A stretch of 64,000 bases of DNA from JBALVT01 sp047612385. GTDB taxonomy: Bacteria > Pseudomonadota > Gammaproteobacteria > Pseudomonadales > Halieaceae. A program made the translations under genes and the position numbers. Below are positions 1 through 9,154 of the stretch, piece after piece. Location: contig JBLGAR010000001.1 in the NCBI GenBank assembly GCA_047612385.1, positions 62,001-126,000 of the forward strand. The letters are read 5' to 3'. Each line of letters opens with the position of its first letter. Position 1 is the stretch's first letter. The notes beneath the pieces were generated by a model. It was not told the origin of the DNA and did not search any database. It saw only the letters and a list, made by a program, of their open reading frames with translations.

Positions 1-557
1 AAATGATCGTCGCGTTTTCTGCCAGCTTTTTAATCAAGGCACGCATTTTCAGTGTCTGTTGTGGATCCAGTCCACTCGTCGGCTCGTCCAGTATTAACAG
101 CCGCGGCTTGCCGATGATAGCCTGCGCAACTCCCACTCTCTGTTTCAACCCTCTGGATAAGGTGCCGATACTGGCGGTTGCTTTTTCTTGAAGATCGGTG
201 GCGGCGATGGCGTCGCGAACGGCATCGAGCCTCTCCCTCCAGGGGATTCCTTTGAGCGTTGCCACATAGTCGAGATAGTCCGCCACCAGCATATCGGGAT
301 AAAGTGGGGAACTCTCCGGCAGATAACCTAATTGTCGCTGTACCGCGCGGGCGTTGCTTGCCAGTTCGATGCCCGCGATGACAATGCGGCCTTGGGAGGG
401 CTCAAGATAGCCGCTCAGCATTTTTATGATGGTTGTTTTGCCGGCGCCATTGTGGCCTAACAGGCCAACGATCTCGTTGCTGCCGACCTTGAAGGACACG
501 TTGTTGACGGCGGTAAAGCTACCGTAGCACCGGGTTATTGATTGGACGTCTATCATC
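1..557 (-). CDS. ABC transporter ATP-binding protein (3' end cut by window)
   Basis: The frame opens at an ATG (557-555) and runs off the window start, leaving about 185 residues. It has a Walker A motif GHNGAGKT at residues 34-41, an ABC signature in the degenerate form LSRGLKQR, and Walker B LLILDEPTSGLD. The order and the ABC-2 style beginning (MIDVQSITRCYG) fit the nucleotide-binding subunit of an ABC-2 or GldA-like exporter, which hydrolyses ATP on the cytoplasmic face. The permease would lie outside the window, so the substrate is unknown. It follows the TauE/SafE gene by 88 bases on the same strand. No good ribosome binding site is visible before the ATG. The family call is secure; the transported substrate is not inferable. 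Confidence 0.9.
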
Positions 558-614
558 GGGTGGCGGGTAGGGCCTTGTTTGCATTGCAGTGGACGGGTCG
601 GCGTAGCGCGGGAT

Positions 615-646
615 CGCCTGACCGCAGGAGCGCCTGATCGCAGTAT
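615..646. repeat. Short tandem direct repeat, 2 x 16 bp
   Basis: Two adjacent 16-base units beginning cgcctga (615-630 and 631-646) differ at only a few positions. They sit between the ABC ATPase and the TauE/SafE stop codon. The repeat is small and has no obvious function; slippage or a short duplication would explain it. Confidence 0.5.
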
Positions 647-1407
647 CAGCTAAAGAATAATAGCTTAATTATGAAGGCGATGAGCACGATATTCAGTAAA
701 GTTCTTATCATTCCCGCGCCCCGGGTAACGGAAAAGTGGGCTCCCAGGTAACCCCCAATGCCGTTGCCGATTGCCAAAACTGCGCCGACAACCCACAGTA
801 CCTGCAGCTGACTGGCGTACAGAGCCAGTGCGACAATGGTGTAGGTACCGATGATAAACACCTTGTGCATGTTGGTCCGAACCAGGTCCAACCCAAGCAC
901 CCGATTAAGTACTGGCATGATGATAAAGCCAACCCCTATCTGGATAAAACCACCCCAGAAGCCGACACCCACCATCAGCAGATGGGCTTTGGTGAGCTGT
1001 GCTGAGGTGGGTCGGTAGTTGGGATCTGCCTCGCTATTGCTCCCGTTGTCCAAATACATGATTAGCATTACAGCCAACATGACCAGTGCCAGGATGCGAT
1101 TAAACCAGTCGCCCTGTAGCTGGGTGCCTATTAATGCTCCAACGATCGCGCCGGGAATGGCGCAGGCTGCCAGGCTAAGGCTCAGTTTGAAATCACTAAA
1201 GCCTTTGCGCATAAACGTAATAATGGCGATGAAGTTCTGAACAAGTATGGCAATTCTATTGGTGCCGTTGGCCATCGGGCCGGGTAGGCCCATAAATACC
1301 ATGACGGGGACTGTCAGTAATGAGCCCCCTCCGGCCATTACATTCAAAAATCCGGCAACCACTCCGACAGCTGCCAAAACTAGGGCCTGACCTAGACCCA
1401 AATCCAT
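646..1407 (-). CDS. TauE/SafE family sulfite/anion exporter
   Basis: This 253-residue, very hydrophobic protein has the typical TauE/SafE start, with a first membrane segment followed by AGFLNVMAGGGSLLTVPV. A second copy of the half-repeat appears around residues 150-165 (GFWGGFIQIGVGFIIMP). About seven or eight membrane spans are expected in the inner membrane. Members export sulfite, sulfoacetate or other organic anions. The start lies one base after the glutathione reductase stop, with GGAGA six bases before the ATG, so the two genes are probably co-transcribed. The substrate cannot be read from sequence, though a sulfur-related anion would suit a window rich in sulfatases and sulfotransferases. 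Confidence 0.86.
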   Translation of the reverse strand: MDLGLGQALVLAAVGVVAGFLNVMAGGGSLLTVPVMVFMGLPGPMANGTNRIAILVQNFIAIITFMRKGFSDFKLSLSLAACAIPGAIVGALIGTQLQGDWFNRILALVMLAVMLIMYLDNGSNSEADPNYRPTSAQLTKAHLLMVGVGFWGGFIQIGVGFIIMPVLNRVLGLDLVRTNMHKVFIIGTYTIVALALYASQLQVLWVVGAVLAIGNGIGGYLGAHFSVTRGAGMIRTLLNIVLIAFIIKLLFFS

Positions 1408-1408
1408 G

Positions 1409-2779
1409 CTAGCTCTCCGTCCACGCCTCGCGCATCGTCACAAACTCTTCCGCAGCAGTGGGGTGAATACCAATGGTGGAGTCAAACACTGCTTTGGTAG
1501 CACCGGCTTTCAAAGCGATAGCCATGCCTTGAATGATCTCACCCGCATCCGGACCCATCATATGAATACCCACGACGCGATCACTGGCGTCCTCGACGAT
1601 GAGTTTCATGAAGGTCTTTTCGTCGCGTCCGCTGATCGTGTGTTTCATGGGCTTGAAAGTAGATTTGTACAGTCGGATATCACCAAACTCGGCTCTGGCC
1701 TGTTCCTCAGTGAAGCCTACGGTGCCGATATTGGGCTGACAAAATACCGCAGTGGGTATGAAATCGTACTCCACATTTTTATCCATCGCATTGTACTGTG
1801 CTCTTGCGAACGCCATGCCTTCACCCAGTGCAACAGGCGTGAGTTCCAGGCCGCCGATGACATCGCCCAAGGCAAAGATCGATTCTTGTGAGCTGCGAAA
1901 ATCCGCATCTACCAGGACATATCCGGCGTCACTGAGTTTTACGTCTACGTTTTCCAACCCCAGCCCTTCCAGGTGTGGTTTCCTGCCAGTTGCATAAAGT
2001 ACTGCATCTGCTGTTATCGTTGTTCCATCGGTGAGTGCTACCTGCAGGCCATCTACAGAGCGTTGAATCGACTCCACATTCACCTCAAAGCGCAGGTCGA
2101 CGCCGCTCTTACGAATTTCCTGAGCGGCATGGTTGCGAATATCTTCGTCGAAGCCTCGTAAAAACATAGGCCCGCGATAAAGTTGTGTGACATTGGCGCC
2201 CAGGCCATTGAAGATGCCCGCGAATTCCACGGCAATGTAACCTCCGCCGACCACGACTAAGCGTTGAGGAAAAGCGTCCAGATCAAAGACTTCGTTTGAG
2301 CTCACAGCAAGCTCCCTGCCAGGGAAGTCAGGGATGAAGGGCCAACCGCCGGTGGCAATCAGAATTTTCTCGGCTGAATACTCTTTGCCATTTACCTGGA
2401 CAGAGTTTGGACCGGTAATACGAGCTCGTCCGTCAATGGTGTGTACATCGACACCGTCAAGCAAATTTCGGTATATCGCGTTGAGTCTGGAGATTTCGGT
2501 TTTTTTGTTGTCGCGAAGAGTGGCCCAGTTGAAACCCGGCGTGGACTTGTCCCATCCGAAGCCTTGTGAATCTTCAAAGGCATGGCTGAACTCTGAAGCG
2601 TAGACATAGAGTTTCTTAGGTACACAGCCCACATTGACACAGGTTCCTCCCATGTAGCGGTCCTCAGCAACGGCGACTTTGGCTCCGAAACCAGCTGCCA
2701 TACGCGCTGCTCGCACACCACCCGATCCGGCGCCGATAACAAACAAATCGTAATCTTTACCCGTTGCTGCAGTGTTCAT
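1409..2779 (-). CDS. gor: Glutathione-disulfide reductase
   Basis: This flavoprotein has 456 residues, the normal size for the family, and reduces glutathione disulfide with NADPH in the cytoplasm. The FAD-binding motif is GAGSGG at 16-21, and the redox-active disulfide lies in GGTCVNVGCVPK (Cys47 and Cys52). The pyridine-nucleotide Rossmann motif GGGYIAVEFAG follows. The C-terminal HPTAAEE supplies the active-site His-Glu pair from the partner subunit of the dimer. A GAGGA ribosome site lies about nine bases before the ATG. The TauE/SafE gene follows after one base, so an operon is likely. Other members of this disulfide reductase family (LpdA, MerA) differ in the CVNVGCVPKK context, so the assignment is firm. 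Confidence 0.94.
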   Translation of the reverse strand: MNTAATGKDYDLFVIGAGSGGVRAARMAAGFGAKVAVAEDRYMGGTCVNVGCVPKKLYVYASEFSHAFEDSQGFGWDKSTPGFNWATLRDNKKTEISRLNAIYRNLLDGVDVHTIDGRARITGPNSVQVNGKEYSAEKILIATGGWPFIPDFPGRELAVSSNEVFDLDAFPQRLVVVGGGYIAVEFAGIFNGLGANVTQLYRGPMFLRGFDEDIRNHAAQEIRKSGVDLRFEVNVESIQRSVDGLQVALTDGTTITADAVLYATGRKPHLEGLGLENVDVKLSDAGYVLVDADFRSSQESIFALGDVIGGLELTPVALGEGMAFARAQYNAMDKNVEYDFIPTAVFCQPNIGTVGFTEEQARAEFGDIRLYKSTFKPMKHTISGRDEKTFMKLIVEDASDRVVGIHMMGPDAGEIIQGMAIALKAGATKAVFDSTIGIHPTAAEEFVTMREAWTES

Positions 2780-2893
2780 TCCATGCTTCCTCTATAAAAG
2801 TCGCGATATTCTATCAGTGTTGTTGTGCTGGCCAAACAGCTTGATGCTTCCGACTAAAGTCAGAGCTTTGATCGTTTGTCATGCTCTTGAAGG

Positions 2894-3742
2894 CTAATTG
2901 CCTTTGAACTGTGGATCGCGCTTTTCTAAAAAAGCTTTGGCGCCCTCGCGAGCATCTTCACTGCCTTGAGTGAGTAAAAACTGGTCGGCATCCATAAAAC
3001 TGGTGGCTCGGTTTAAGGCCGTGGCGGCGTTTGTGATACCCAGCTTGGTCATGCGCAGGGGAACAGGAGGCAGGCTTGCAACTTGCGTAGCAAGGGCTTC
3101 GGCTTTGTCGGAAGACTCGCCCGGTTCGGTCAAATAATCGACCAGCCCCCACTCCAAAGCCTTTTCGGCTGGAAGAGGCTCAGCCAGAATGAGTAGCTGC
3201 TTGGTTTTGGCCGGGCCTATGAGGTTTACAAATCTCGGAACGCTTTGCCAGCTCATATTCATGCCCAGCTTGAGCTCGGGTACATAAAGTGATGCGTTAT
3301 TCGCTGCTACCCGCCAATCGCAGGCCACTGCCAGGGCCATTCCACCGCCGATACACCAACCTTCAATGGCGACAATCGTAATCGGTTCGAGAGCTTCCCA
3401 TGCTGCGCACATCGCGGGACCAATTTGAACAAGTTGGCGTCGCTGTGCGACTGTGAGATTTGCAGCATTGATGTTTTCCGGGTCTTTGAGGTCGGCACCG
3501 GCGGAAAAAATATCTTTTTTGCCCGTTAAAACAATGGCGCTCAACTCGCAGTCGCCCTGTAGTTCAAGGGCCAGCTGAGTGAGCTCTCGCATTATTGCGT
3601 TGCTGAGGCTATTGACTTTGCAGCCCGAGTCGAACTCAACCATTAGCACTCGGCCTTGTTGAGTGAGCGTAATGTAGTTCCAATGAGTGTCTTTCAAGTG
3701 AATCCTCGGCTGCTGCACTGTTTTCGGCAGTTTGTTTTTCAC
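2894..3742 (-). CDS. Enoyl-CoA hydratase/isomerase family protein
   Basis: The 282-residue protein has the crotonase fold. The first oxyanion-hole segment is FSAGADLKD, and the second is WCIGGGMALAVACDWR. The following PELKLGM places an acidic residue where crotonases carry a catalytic glutamate. It probably hydrates or isomerises an acyl-CoA thioester, but the family is broad (hydratase, isomerase, dehalogenase, hydrolase) and the substrate is unknown. The annotated start is a GTG with no clear ribosome site, and the first 30 or so residues precede the usual crotonase beginning, so the true start may be further in. It stands alone, 114 bases from gor. Confidence 0.85.
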   Translation of the reverse strand: MKNKLPKTVQQPRIHLKDTHWNYITLTQQGRVLMVEFDSGCKVNSLSNAIMRELTQLALELQGDCELSAIVLTGKKDIFSAGADLKDPENINAANLTVAQRRQLVQIGPAMCAAWEALEPITIVAIEGWCIGGGMALAVACDWRVAANNASLYVPELKLGMNMSWQSVPRFVNLIGPAKTKQLLILAEPLPAEKALEWGLVDYLTEPGESSDKAEALATQVASLPPVPLRMTKLGITNAATALNRATSFMDADQFLLTQGSEDAREGAKAFLEKRDPQFKGN

Positions 3743-3939
3743 GCAACAACTTATGCTGCTGTGTCTATTGTAGCAAGTATTTTTGGTTCTTCTTCAAATC
3801 GAGATCTCACAGTCCGCCTGTTTTAGAATGGTTGATACTGGCAATAGTTGCCTTTTTCGAACCTTGACGTTTCTATACTATAGCGCGCTGAATTACCTCG
3901 CATTGACAGCCGCACAGTCGCGCGACTCTCAAGGAAATA

Positions 3940-5013
3940 ATGAATATGATGTTCAAAAAACAACTATTGAGCAATCTGCTATTGGGTTTGGTGCTTGCAA
4001 TAAGCCTGGGAGCCCAGGCACAGGAAATACCCGAACCCGAATCTGCCGCGACGCCTCTAGACGAGGTCCTGTTGAAAAACGGGTCTCGAATCCTGGGTAC
4101 GGTCACTAGTGCACGAGATGGGCTTATAGTGATGGAGACAGACTTTGCCGGAACTCTGAGTATTTCCCTGGATTCGATTGATGCAATGCGTACGCAGGGT
4201 TTGCAGGTATTCCAGCTGGCAGATGGCACCGTGATCCGCGACCAACCGCTGATACTCGAAGACGAGAAATTACAGGCCGTAACGGGCTCTGATGAGCAGT
4301 TTGATTACGGCTTGGCGGATATCCTGGTTCTTAATCCCGAGCCATGGGAGCTGGGTGAGGGTTATAAGTCATTTGGAACTGTGAGCTTCGCCTACGCATT
4401 GCAACAGGGCAACACTGAGACCGAAGATCTGGATTTCAAGCTTGAATCTTTCTGGCGCAGTCTCCAGGATCGCTACACGCTAAAGGCCGATGCCAGTGTT
4501 GACGAGGCAAATGGCGAGAAGACCGGTGAAAACTGGGCATTGACCGGAAAATATGACTACTTCCTTGAGGGTAGTGATTATTGGGGTTGGATACTCGCGG
4601 CGAAGGAAGACGAATTTGCAGATCTGGATTTACGTGTCTATACCGGCCCCTATTACGGTCGCCAGTTTTACAATGAACCGATATTTACGGTCAGTGGTGA
4701 GGTGGGTGTTACCTATGTCACTGACGACTTTATAGTCGCAGAAGACACGGAATACCTTGGTGCGTTGTGGGACTTCCATATCAGCAGTGATTATCTTGGG
4801 GGGAGCTCGGTAGTTTACATCGATCATGTTGGCATCTGGAACCTAGAGCAAACCGACAACGTGGTGCTCAACACCTCGTTCGGACTGGCCTTTCCGCTGA
4901 TGGGTGCGCTGGAAGCGGCTGCGGAGCTGGTGCTGGATTATGATTCCAGCGCTGGAGATGATGTAGACAAACTAGATCAAACCTATCGCCTGCGCATAGG
5001 TTATACCTGGTAG
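3940..5013 (+). CDS. DUF481 (YdiY-like) outer-membrane beta-barrel protein
   Basis: A 357-residue exported protein. Residues 1-28 form a signal peptide ending in LGAQAQ. Residues about 45-110 form a small beta domain that reads LKNGSRILGTV and ends in DGTVIRDQPL. From about residue 140 on, alternating aromatic and polar strands (GYKSFGTVSFAYALQQGNTE onward) continue to a terminal YRLRIGYTW, as expected for the DUF481 barrel with an aromatic last residue. AAGGA sits five bases before the ATG. The gene is monocistronic and divergent from the enoyl-CoA hydratase. Members are salt- or acid-inducible outer-membrane proteins of unclear function. Confidence 0.86.
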   Translation: MNMMFKKQLLSNLLLGLVLAISLGAQAQEIPEPESAATPLDEVLLKNGSRILGTVTSARDGLIVMETDFAGTLSISLDSIDAMRTQGLQVFQLADGTVIRDQPLILEDEKLQAVTGSDEQFDYGLADILVLNPEPWELGEGYKSFGTVSFAYALQQGNTETEDLDFKLESFWRSLQDRYTLKADASVDEANGEKTGENWALTGKYDYFLEGSDYWGWILAAKEDEFADLDLRVYTGPYYGRQFYNEPIFTVSGEVGVTYVTDDFIVAEDTEYLGALWDFHISSDYLGGSSVVYIDHVGIWNLEQTDNVVLNTSFGLAFPLMGALEAAAELVLDYDSSAGDDVDKLDQTYRLRIGYTW

Positions 5014-5099
5014 AGGTAAGCTGGTTTAGACTGGGGGAGCTTGAGCAGTCATTGCCTGTTTCCTCGGCTGTGTTCCGCGCGAGCAGGCAAGCGATAATC

Positions 5100-6527
5100 T
5101 TATTGCGTATGGCGGGCCTGCAATTGCGCCTGGATATCCTCAACGCGTGCTTTGTCCATGGTTATTTTCAGTACAAACCACAGAGCCACCAGTAGTATTG
5201 GAACTCCGCCCAATCCCATCGCTAAAATCAGTTTATCCAACACGCTCTGTGGTACTTCTCCTGGTAGCGCCCCGTCTTTGAGTCCGATGAAATCCAACAC
5301 GATTCCGCTGTATATCGGGCCAACCACGGTGGCCACTTTTTCTATGAAGTTCGATACGGAAAAAAATGTCGCCTCTTGCCTAACGCCATAGTCGAGTTCG
5401 TTCTCATCGCAAACATCTGCCACGATCGATGTTGAACAGACTGCGCGCAGCAAGAAGCAGTAGATAAAAACGAGCATAAAGAAGAAGTTGAGCCAGAAGA
5501 TTACATCGGCTCCGTTGTCAGGTAGCAAACCAAAAGCTCTCAGTGGAAATAGCCATAGCATATTGAGTATCATGCCCAGGACTGCAAACCTCAGCAGATG
5601 GAATTTCTGAAATCGACGGCTGAGTGGCCCCAAGGTGAGAGAGACTAGACCCACCGCAAGAATAGTGGGTGCGGCCAAAATTATTGAAGTGTCCTGGGTG
5701 CTGAATTCCCAATAATAAGTCCATGCCAACATATTGAGCGTCGCGACGATGCCATATGAAATAGACGCTGCCAACTGGTAGCCAATAATCAGTCTGAAGG
5801 TCGCATTTTCCATCGTTCTGGACAGGTCACTCCAAATACGACGTATGCCGACGCCCGGGTCTTTACCACTATCGAGTGTTCTGTATGATGGTGTTATGAA
5901 GCGCCGGGTTCCCATCAGTGTTATCGAGGCCATCACCCAAACTACGGCGCATGAAAGAGCTCCATACGCGATGTAGTTGTCCGGGTCGAAGCGCCCGTCG
6001 ATGCCGTTTTGCGCCTGAAAGATGAAAGTCAGCGCGACGGCTGGCAATAGCACCGCGCACAAAAATAGCCCTCCCATCCGCGTGCCGAGGATCCGAGATC
6101 GCTCATTGTAATCGCGTGTCATCTCTGCGGAGAGAGCCAGGTGTGGAATCGCGAACCCGGTGATAAAGGTCCTCACCCAGAGTGACCAAAATAGTAACCA
6201 AGCTGCCAGTTGGTAATCACTTTGCTGGATTGACGGGGGTGGCTGAAACAGGCCGATAAAGCCCAAACCGGCGGGAATTGCGCTAGCCAGCATTAGCGGA
6301 TGCCGGCGACCAAAGCGGCTAACCCAGCGATCGGAAAGTATGCCGACCAGGGGGTCGGACAGGCCGTCCCAAATAAGACTTAAACCGATGATAAATCCGG
6401 TGACTGTTCCACTGAGTCCTAGCACCTGAGTGTAGAACAGGAGAATAAACATGGTATAGGCGGATTCTTTTACCGCGTACACAGCGCCGCCTGCGCCATA
6501 GAAGAGTCTTGACCGAGTGGAAATCAA
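5100..6527 (-). CDS. MFS transporter of the GPH (MelB/LacS-like) sugar:cation symporter family
   Basis: The 475-residue protein has about twelve membrane spans. The N-terminal part reads RLFYGAGGAVYAVKESA, and the first-helix and loop signature LIWDGLSDPLVGILSDRW with FGRRHP is diagnostic of the glycoside-pentoside-hexuronide symporters. These import sugars or sugar derivatives with Na+ or H+. No ATG precedes the conserved first helix in this frame, so translation probably starts at TTG (6527-6525). The gene is on its own, convergent with the DUF481 gene. The substrate cannot be told; LacS/MelB-type activity is inference only. Confidence 0.86.
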   Translation of the reverse strand: MISTRSRLFYGAGGAVYAVKESAYTMFILLFYTQVLGLSGTVTGFIIGLSLIWDGLSDPLVGILSDRWVSRFGRRHPLMLASAIPAGLGFIGLFQPPPSIQQSDYQLAAWLLFWSLWVRTFITGFAIPHLALSAEMTRDYNERSRILGTRMGGLFLCAVLLPAVALTFIFQAQNGIDGRFDPDNYIAYGALSCAVVWVMASITLMGTRRFITPSYRTLDSGKDPGVGIRRIWSDLSRTMENATFRLIIGYQLAASISYGIVATLNMLAWTYYWEFSTQDTSIILAAPTILAVGLVSLTLGPLSRRFQKFHLLRFAVLGMILNMLWLFPLRAFGLLPDNGADVIFWLNFFFMLVFIYCFLLRAVCSTSIVADVCDENELDYGVRQEATFFSVSNFIEKVATVVGPIYSGIVLDFIGLKDGALPGEVPQSVLDKLILAMGLGGVPILLVALWFVLKITMDKARVEDIQAQLQARHTQ

Positions 6528-6643
6528 TGGTTTAGCCGCGAGGGCGAGCGAAGCGTAGGTTTTCGTCTTTAACCATCGATGTATATGGCCCTGCGTGAGT
6601 GTTAGTGCTTACTATAAATTGAGGATGGGCAATTTTTAGATAC

Positions 6644-6666
6644 AAAAAAGGGCGACTATGCCGCCC
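6644..6666 (-). terminator. Rho-independent terminator
   Basis: Read on the minus strand, a GGGCG/CGCCC stem (6662-6666 with 6650-6654) and a seven-base loop are followed directly by six T residues (6649-6644). It lies 20 bases beyond the stop codon of the zinc-ribbon gene and would end that transcript before the GPH transporter gene. Confidence 0.65.
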
Positions 6667-6685
6667 ATTGAACTAGTGGTTAAAA

Positions 6686-7081
6686 TCAGCGCTTGCCTTT
6701 GATCATGCCACGAAACCAGTCTGCGAGTGTTTCATGCTTATAGTCGGTGAATTCGCCAGCATCCATAAACATTCCGTGGTCGCTACAGATTTCATACCAA
6801 ATATGGGGTTGGGTGGGATCCGAGGTTTTTTGCATATCGGTGTCACAGCGTGGGCAACAAATATCTTCTACTGTGTCCCACTTTTTGCCTTCAGACTTTT
6901 TACCAATATCCAGAGCATCCCCCATCCACTTTCCTTTCAGTCGGTGTGCTTCATCATCATCGAACCACAATCCTGCGCAGTGAGTGCAGCGGTCTATTGT
7001 GACGTCACCGTAGGTAACTTCGTCCATTCCATGCGCGCATTTTGGGCATTTGATGCTGTGCACATCCGCGTTGTATTCCAT
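6686..7081 (-). CDS. zf-TFIIB domain (double zinc-ribbon) protein
   Basis: A 131-residue protein with two metal-binding knuckle pairs. The first is CPKCAHGM with CTHCAGLWFD, the form seen in the zf-TFIIB family. The second is CCPRCDTDM, which pairs with ICSDHG. The start chosen (ATG at 7081) has AGAGGA eight bases upstream and begins MEYNADVHS just before the first CxxC. An in-frame start at 7174 would add 31 unlikely residues. Small soluble proteins of this family are common in proteobacteria and have no established role. The gene ends at a clear terminator and appears monocistronic. Confidence 0.78.
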   Translation of the reverse strand: MEYNADVHSIKCPKCAHGMDEVTYGDVTIDRCTHCAGLWFDDDEAHRLKGKWMGDALDIGKKSEGKKWDTVEDICCPRCDTDMQKTSDPTQPHIWYEICSDHGMFMDAGEFTDYKHETLADWFRGMIKGKR

Positions 7082-8033
7082 TGGAGATATCCTCTGTGGT
7101 CGTGGTTTATTATCTGTGTAATATACCGGTAGTTGGAGATTGGTCAATACCGAGTCTAGCTCAGGCGGAGCCAATTGTCCTCTTCGGTGATATGTTGCCC
7201 TAGTGTGTGCTTAGTTACACACTCCGATTCGAACGCGACATGACCCCCTGCGTTTTCGCTATTGTATATCTGGTTTGGTGCCCTGGCAGGTACCTTTCTG
7301 AGCCATGCCATGCCACCTCATTAATCGACATTCTTGTCTCTTCAGCATCGCCTCGTAGCGACTGCGCAGTTGCTCTTCTATCACACATCCTCAAGCCCGG
7401 ATAAAGGCCCAGTGAGTTGTATGCTCTCCTGTTCTGGCTGAGGGTTCTGAGCGCTTGGCTCGTACTCGTCGTCAGTTTTATCGGACTTGAACTCCACAAG
7501 GCAGAAGTGAGAGCGCCTTAGACGATAAAAATGTTCGGTATCAATACATAGATCACAAATTGCGGGTGTTGAGTTAGGAGATTGTCCGGTACATCCTGGC
7601 ACAGCGGTGAAGGAATGCCAGCGAGCAGCAATACACCAAGCAGATGAAATAATAAGTTCTTGTGTTTGCCGAGGAAAAAATTGACGAATATTTAACGATC
7701 CTGAATAAGGAGATCTTCAGCGCCCCTCTAATCTATGATGTCCTTTCTCACACCGGCCACTGCCGCTGTCCGCAGTTTTTTTCACAATCCGTCGTGCCCG
7801 AATTCTTACTTTGACTTTGTCGTTCATCGTATTCATCAGATCAACTTGACGGTGGGTTTTCATTATATAAGTGAACTGAATTTTAGCGTTGAATATATCG
7901 TGTTCGCCGCGATAAGTCTGATTTGGGCTAGTGTTACATCACCGAATGTAGATCAAAAAATAATCATTGCCTATCTCTTTATTAGGCCTACACTACGAGT
8001 GCGGTATCCAATCCCACACGGAGTGCATTTGGC
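7082..8033. other. Long intergenic stretch without a supportable gene
   Basis: About 950 bases lie between the zinc-ribbon gene and the histone-like gene. Several frames of 60-100 codons exist on both strands, but none has a ribosome site and recognisable protein composition together. The last 300 bases (from about 7740) are more AT-rich and probably carry the promoter of the histone-like gene. I saw no transposase, tRNA or strong hairpin here. A degraded gene or an unrecognised RNA cannot be excluded. Confidence 0.6.
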
Positions 8034-8660
8034 ATGATGGAAAAAGAATTGGCTCAAGCCACAAAGTTGGCCGAGCAAGCGAATAAAAAAGTGGCGCAGT
8101 TACGAAAAAAATTGCTTTCAGAAACTGAGAAGGCATACGCTAAAGCGAAACGTGATCTAAGTGCCGCGCGCAAAAAACATGGAACCGCTAATGTCCGATT
8201 GAAAAAAGCGAGAGCCTCGTTGAGTTCGAAAGCGAGTAAAGCAAACCAGAAAAAAGTTGAGGGTTTGCGTACACAGGTTTCAGAGCTGGCTGACGCAGTA
8301 GGAAGTATTGCCAAGGCGGCCTATGATTCAGCTGAACGATATATGCCATTGAAAGCTGATGCGCTGTTGGAAGATAGAAAGGCAAAGGCCGCCGAGCGTG
8401 CAGCAGCTTTGGTAGAAAAGGTTGCCGCAAAACAGTCCAGGTCCAAAAAGAAAGCACCTGCAAAGAAAAAAGCCACTGTCAGCAAGAAAGCACCGGCAAA
8501 AAAGGCGGCGGTAAAGAAGAAGGCTCCGGCTAAGAAAAAAGCGGCGGTGAAGAAAGCACCAGCCAACAAAAACGCGGCAGTGAAGAAAGCACCAGCCAAG
8601 AAAAAAGCTGCCGCTAAGAGAAAACCATCGGCCAAGAGAAAAGCCGCAGCAAAAAAGTAA
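8034..8660 (+). CDS. Lys/Ala-rich histone H1-like (AlgP-type) DNA-binding protein
   Basis: The 208-residue protein is in two parts. Residues 1-130 are highly charged, helical and probably coiled coil (KELAQATKLAEQANKKVAQ and similar). Residues about 138-208 are a run of imperfect repeats of the type KKAPAKKKAAV, ending KRKAAAKK. This resembles the C-terminal tail of eukaryotic histone H1 and of Pseudomonas AlgP, and should bind DNA or RNA non-specifically in the nucleoid. Repeat tracts like this can change length by slippage. Two adjacent ATGs (8034 and 8037) are possible starts, with GGAG upstream. The gene stands alone. Confidence 0.82.
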   Translation: MMEKELAQATKLAEQANKKVAQLRKKLLSETEKAYAKAKRDLSAARKKHGTANVRLKKARASLSSKASKANQKKVEGLRTQVSELADAVGSIAKAAYDSAERYMPLKADALLEDRKAKAAERAAALVEKVAAKQSRSKKKAPAKKKATVSKKAPAKKAAVKKKAPAKKKAAVKKAPANKNAAVKKAPAKKKAAAKRKPSAKRKAAAKK

Positions 8661-9154
8661 TCTCCGGTAAAACCTTGAATCAACGTTAGAGTGTTGATTT
8701 AGAATTGCCGTATAGAAAAGAAGTTTTTAAACGCAAACACGTGATTGATCTGCGCGTTCGTGTGGGGCCTTCCCTCGGAAAGTTTGAGAGGGAAGCTTCG
8801 ATCATTTTTTCCACAGATTTGATAACTCCTCTGTCAGTTCCGCTTCGAGCGCCTTGGGCAACACGTTCACACCCAAGCCTGGGACCGAATTTCCTAGTTG
8901 AAAAACAGTGTCCTATACAGTGTCCGACACTACATTCGAGCCATTCAGGCAGTTACTGAAATGATTAACGCAGATAACATTGGCTGCGAATATGATGAGA
9001 ATAGAGGATGTATCGAAGTGAGCCCCCTGTTGCGGCGACTACCGTGCCTTGTTTCAGGGCGATACTCTGGCGCCGGCAAATCAGCGCGCCTGGTCTTCTC
9101 CCATTTTATCGATTATGACGCACTGCTCGAAAATAATGCTAATGAGGAAATCAA
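8661..9154. other. Intergenic stretch with hairpins and an uncertain small frame
   Basis: About 490 bases follow the histone-like gene. They include a seven-base inverted repeat (8678-8684 with 8693-8699) and the stronger terminator described separately. A frame of 86 codons (8898-9158) starts with TTG and ends in an ATGA overlap with the next gene. Its product matches nothing I recognise, and there is no clear ribosome site, so I do not call it as a gene. Confidence 0.5.
8769..8810 (+). terminator. Probable terminator downstream of the histone-like gene
   Basis: A perfect eight-base inverted repeat (cttccctc at 8769-8776 and gagggaag at 8788-8795, loop of 11) is followed nine bases later by six T residues (8805-8810). 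The gap before the T-run weakens the call. It would end transcription about 110 bases past the histone-like stop codon. Confidence 0.45.

Noticed and set aside
1406..1891. A 161-codon plus-strand frame opposite gor
   Set aside because: Lies within glutathione reductase coding sequence on the other strand; no known family.
3848..3879. A sigma-70 promoter (ttgcct and tatact) before the DUF481 gene
   Set aside because: The 20-base spacing is too long for a confident promoter call.
7381..7602. A 73-codon minus-strand frame in the 7082-8033 gap
   Set aside because: GTG start, no ribosome site and no recognised product; kept as unexplained DNA rather than a gene.
7735..8037. A 100-codon plus-strand frame before the histone-like gene
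   Set aside because: Runs through an AT-rich promoter-like region into the next start codon; composition is unlike a real protein.
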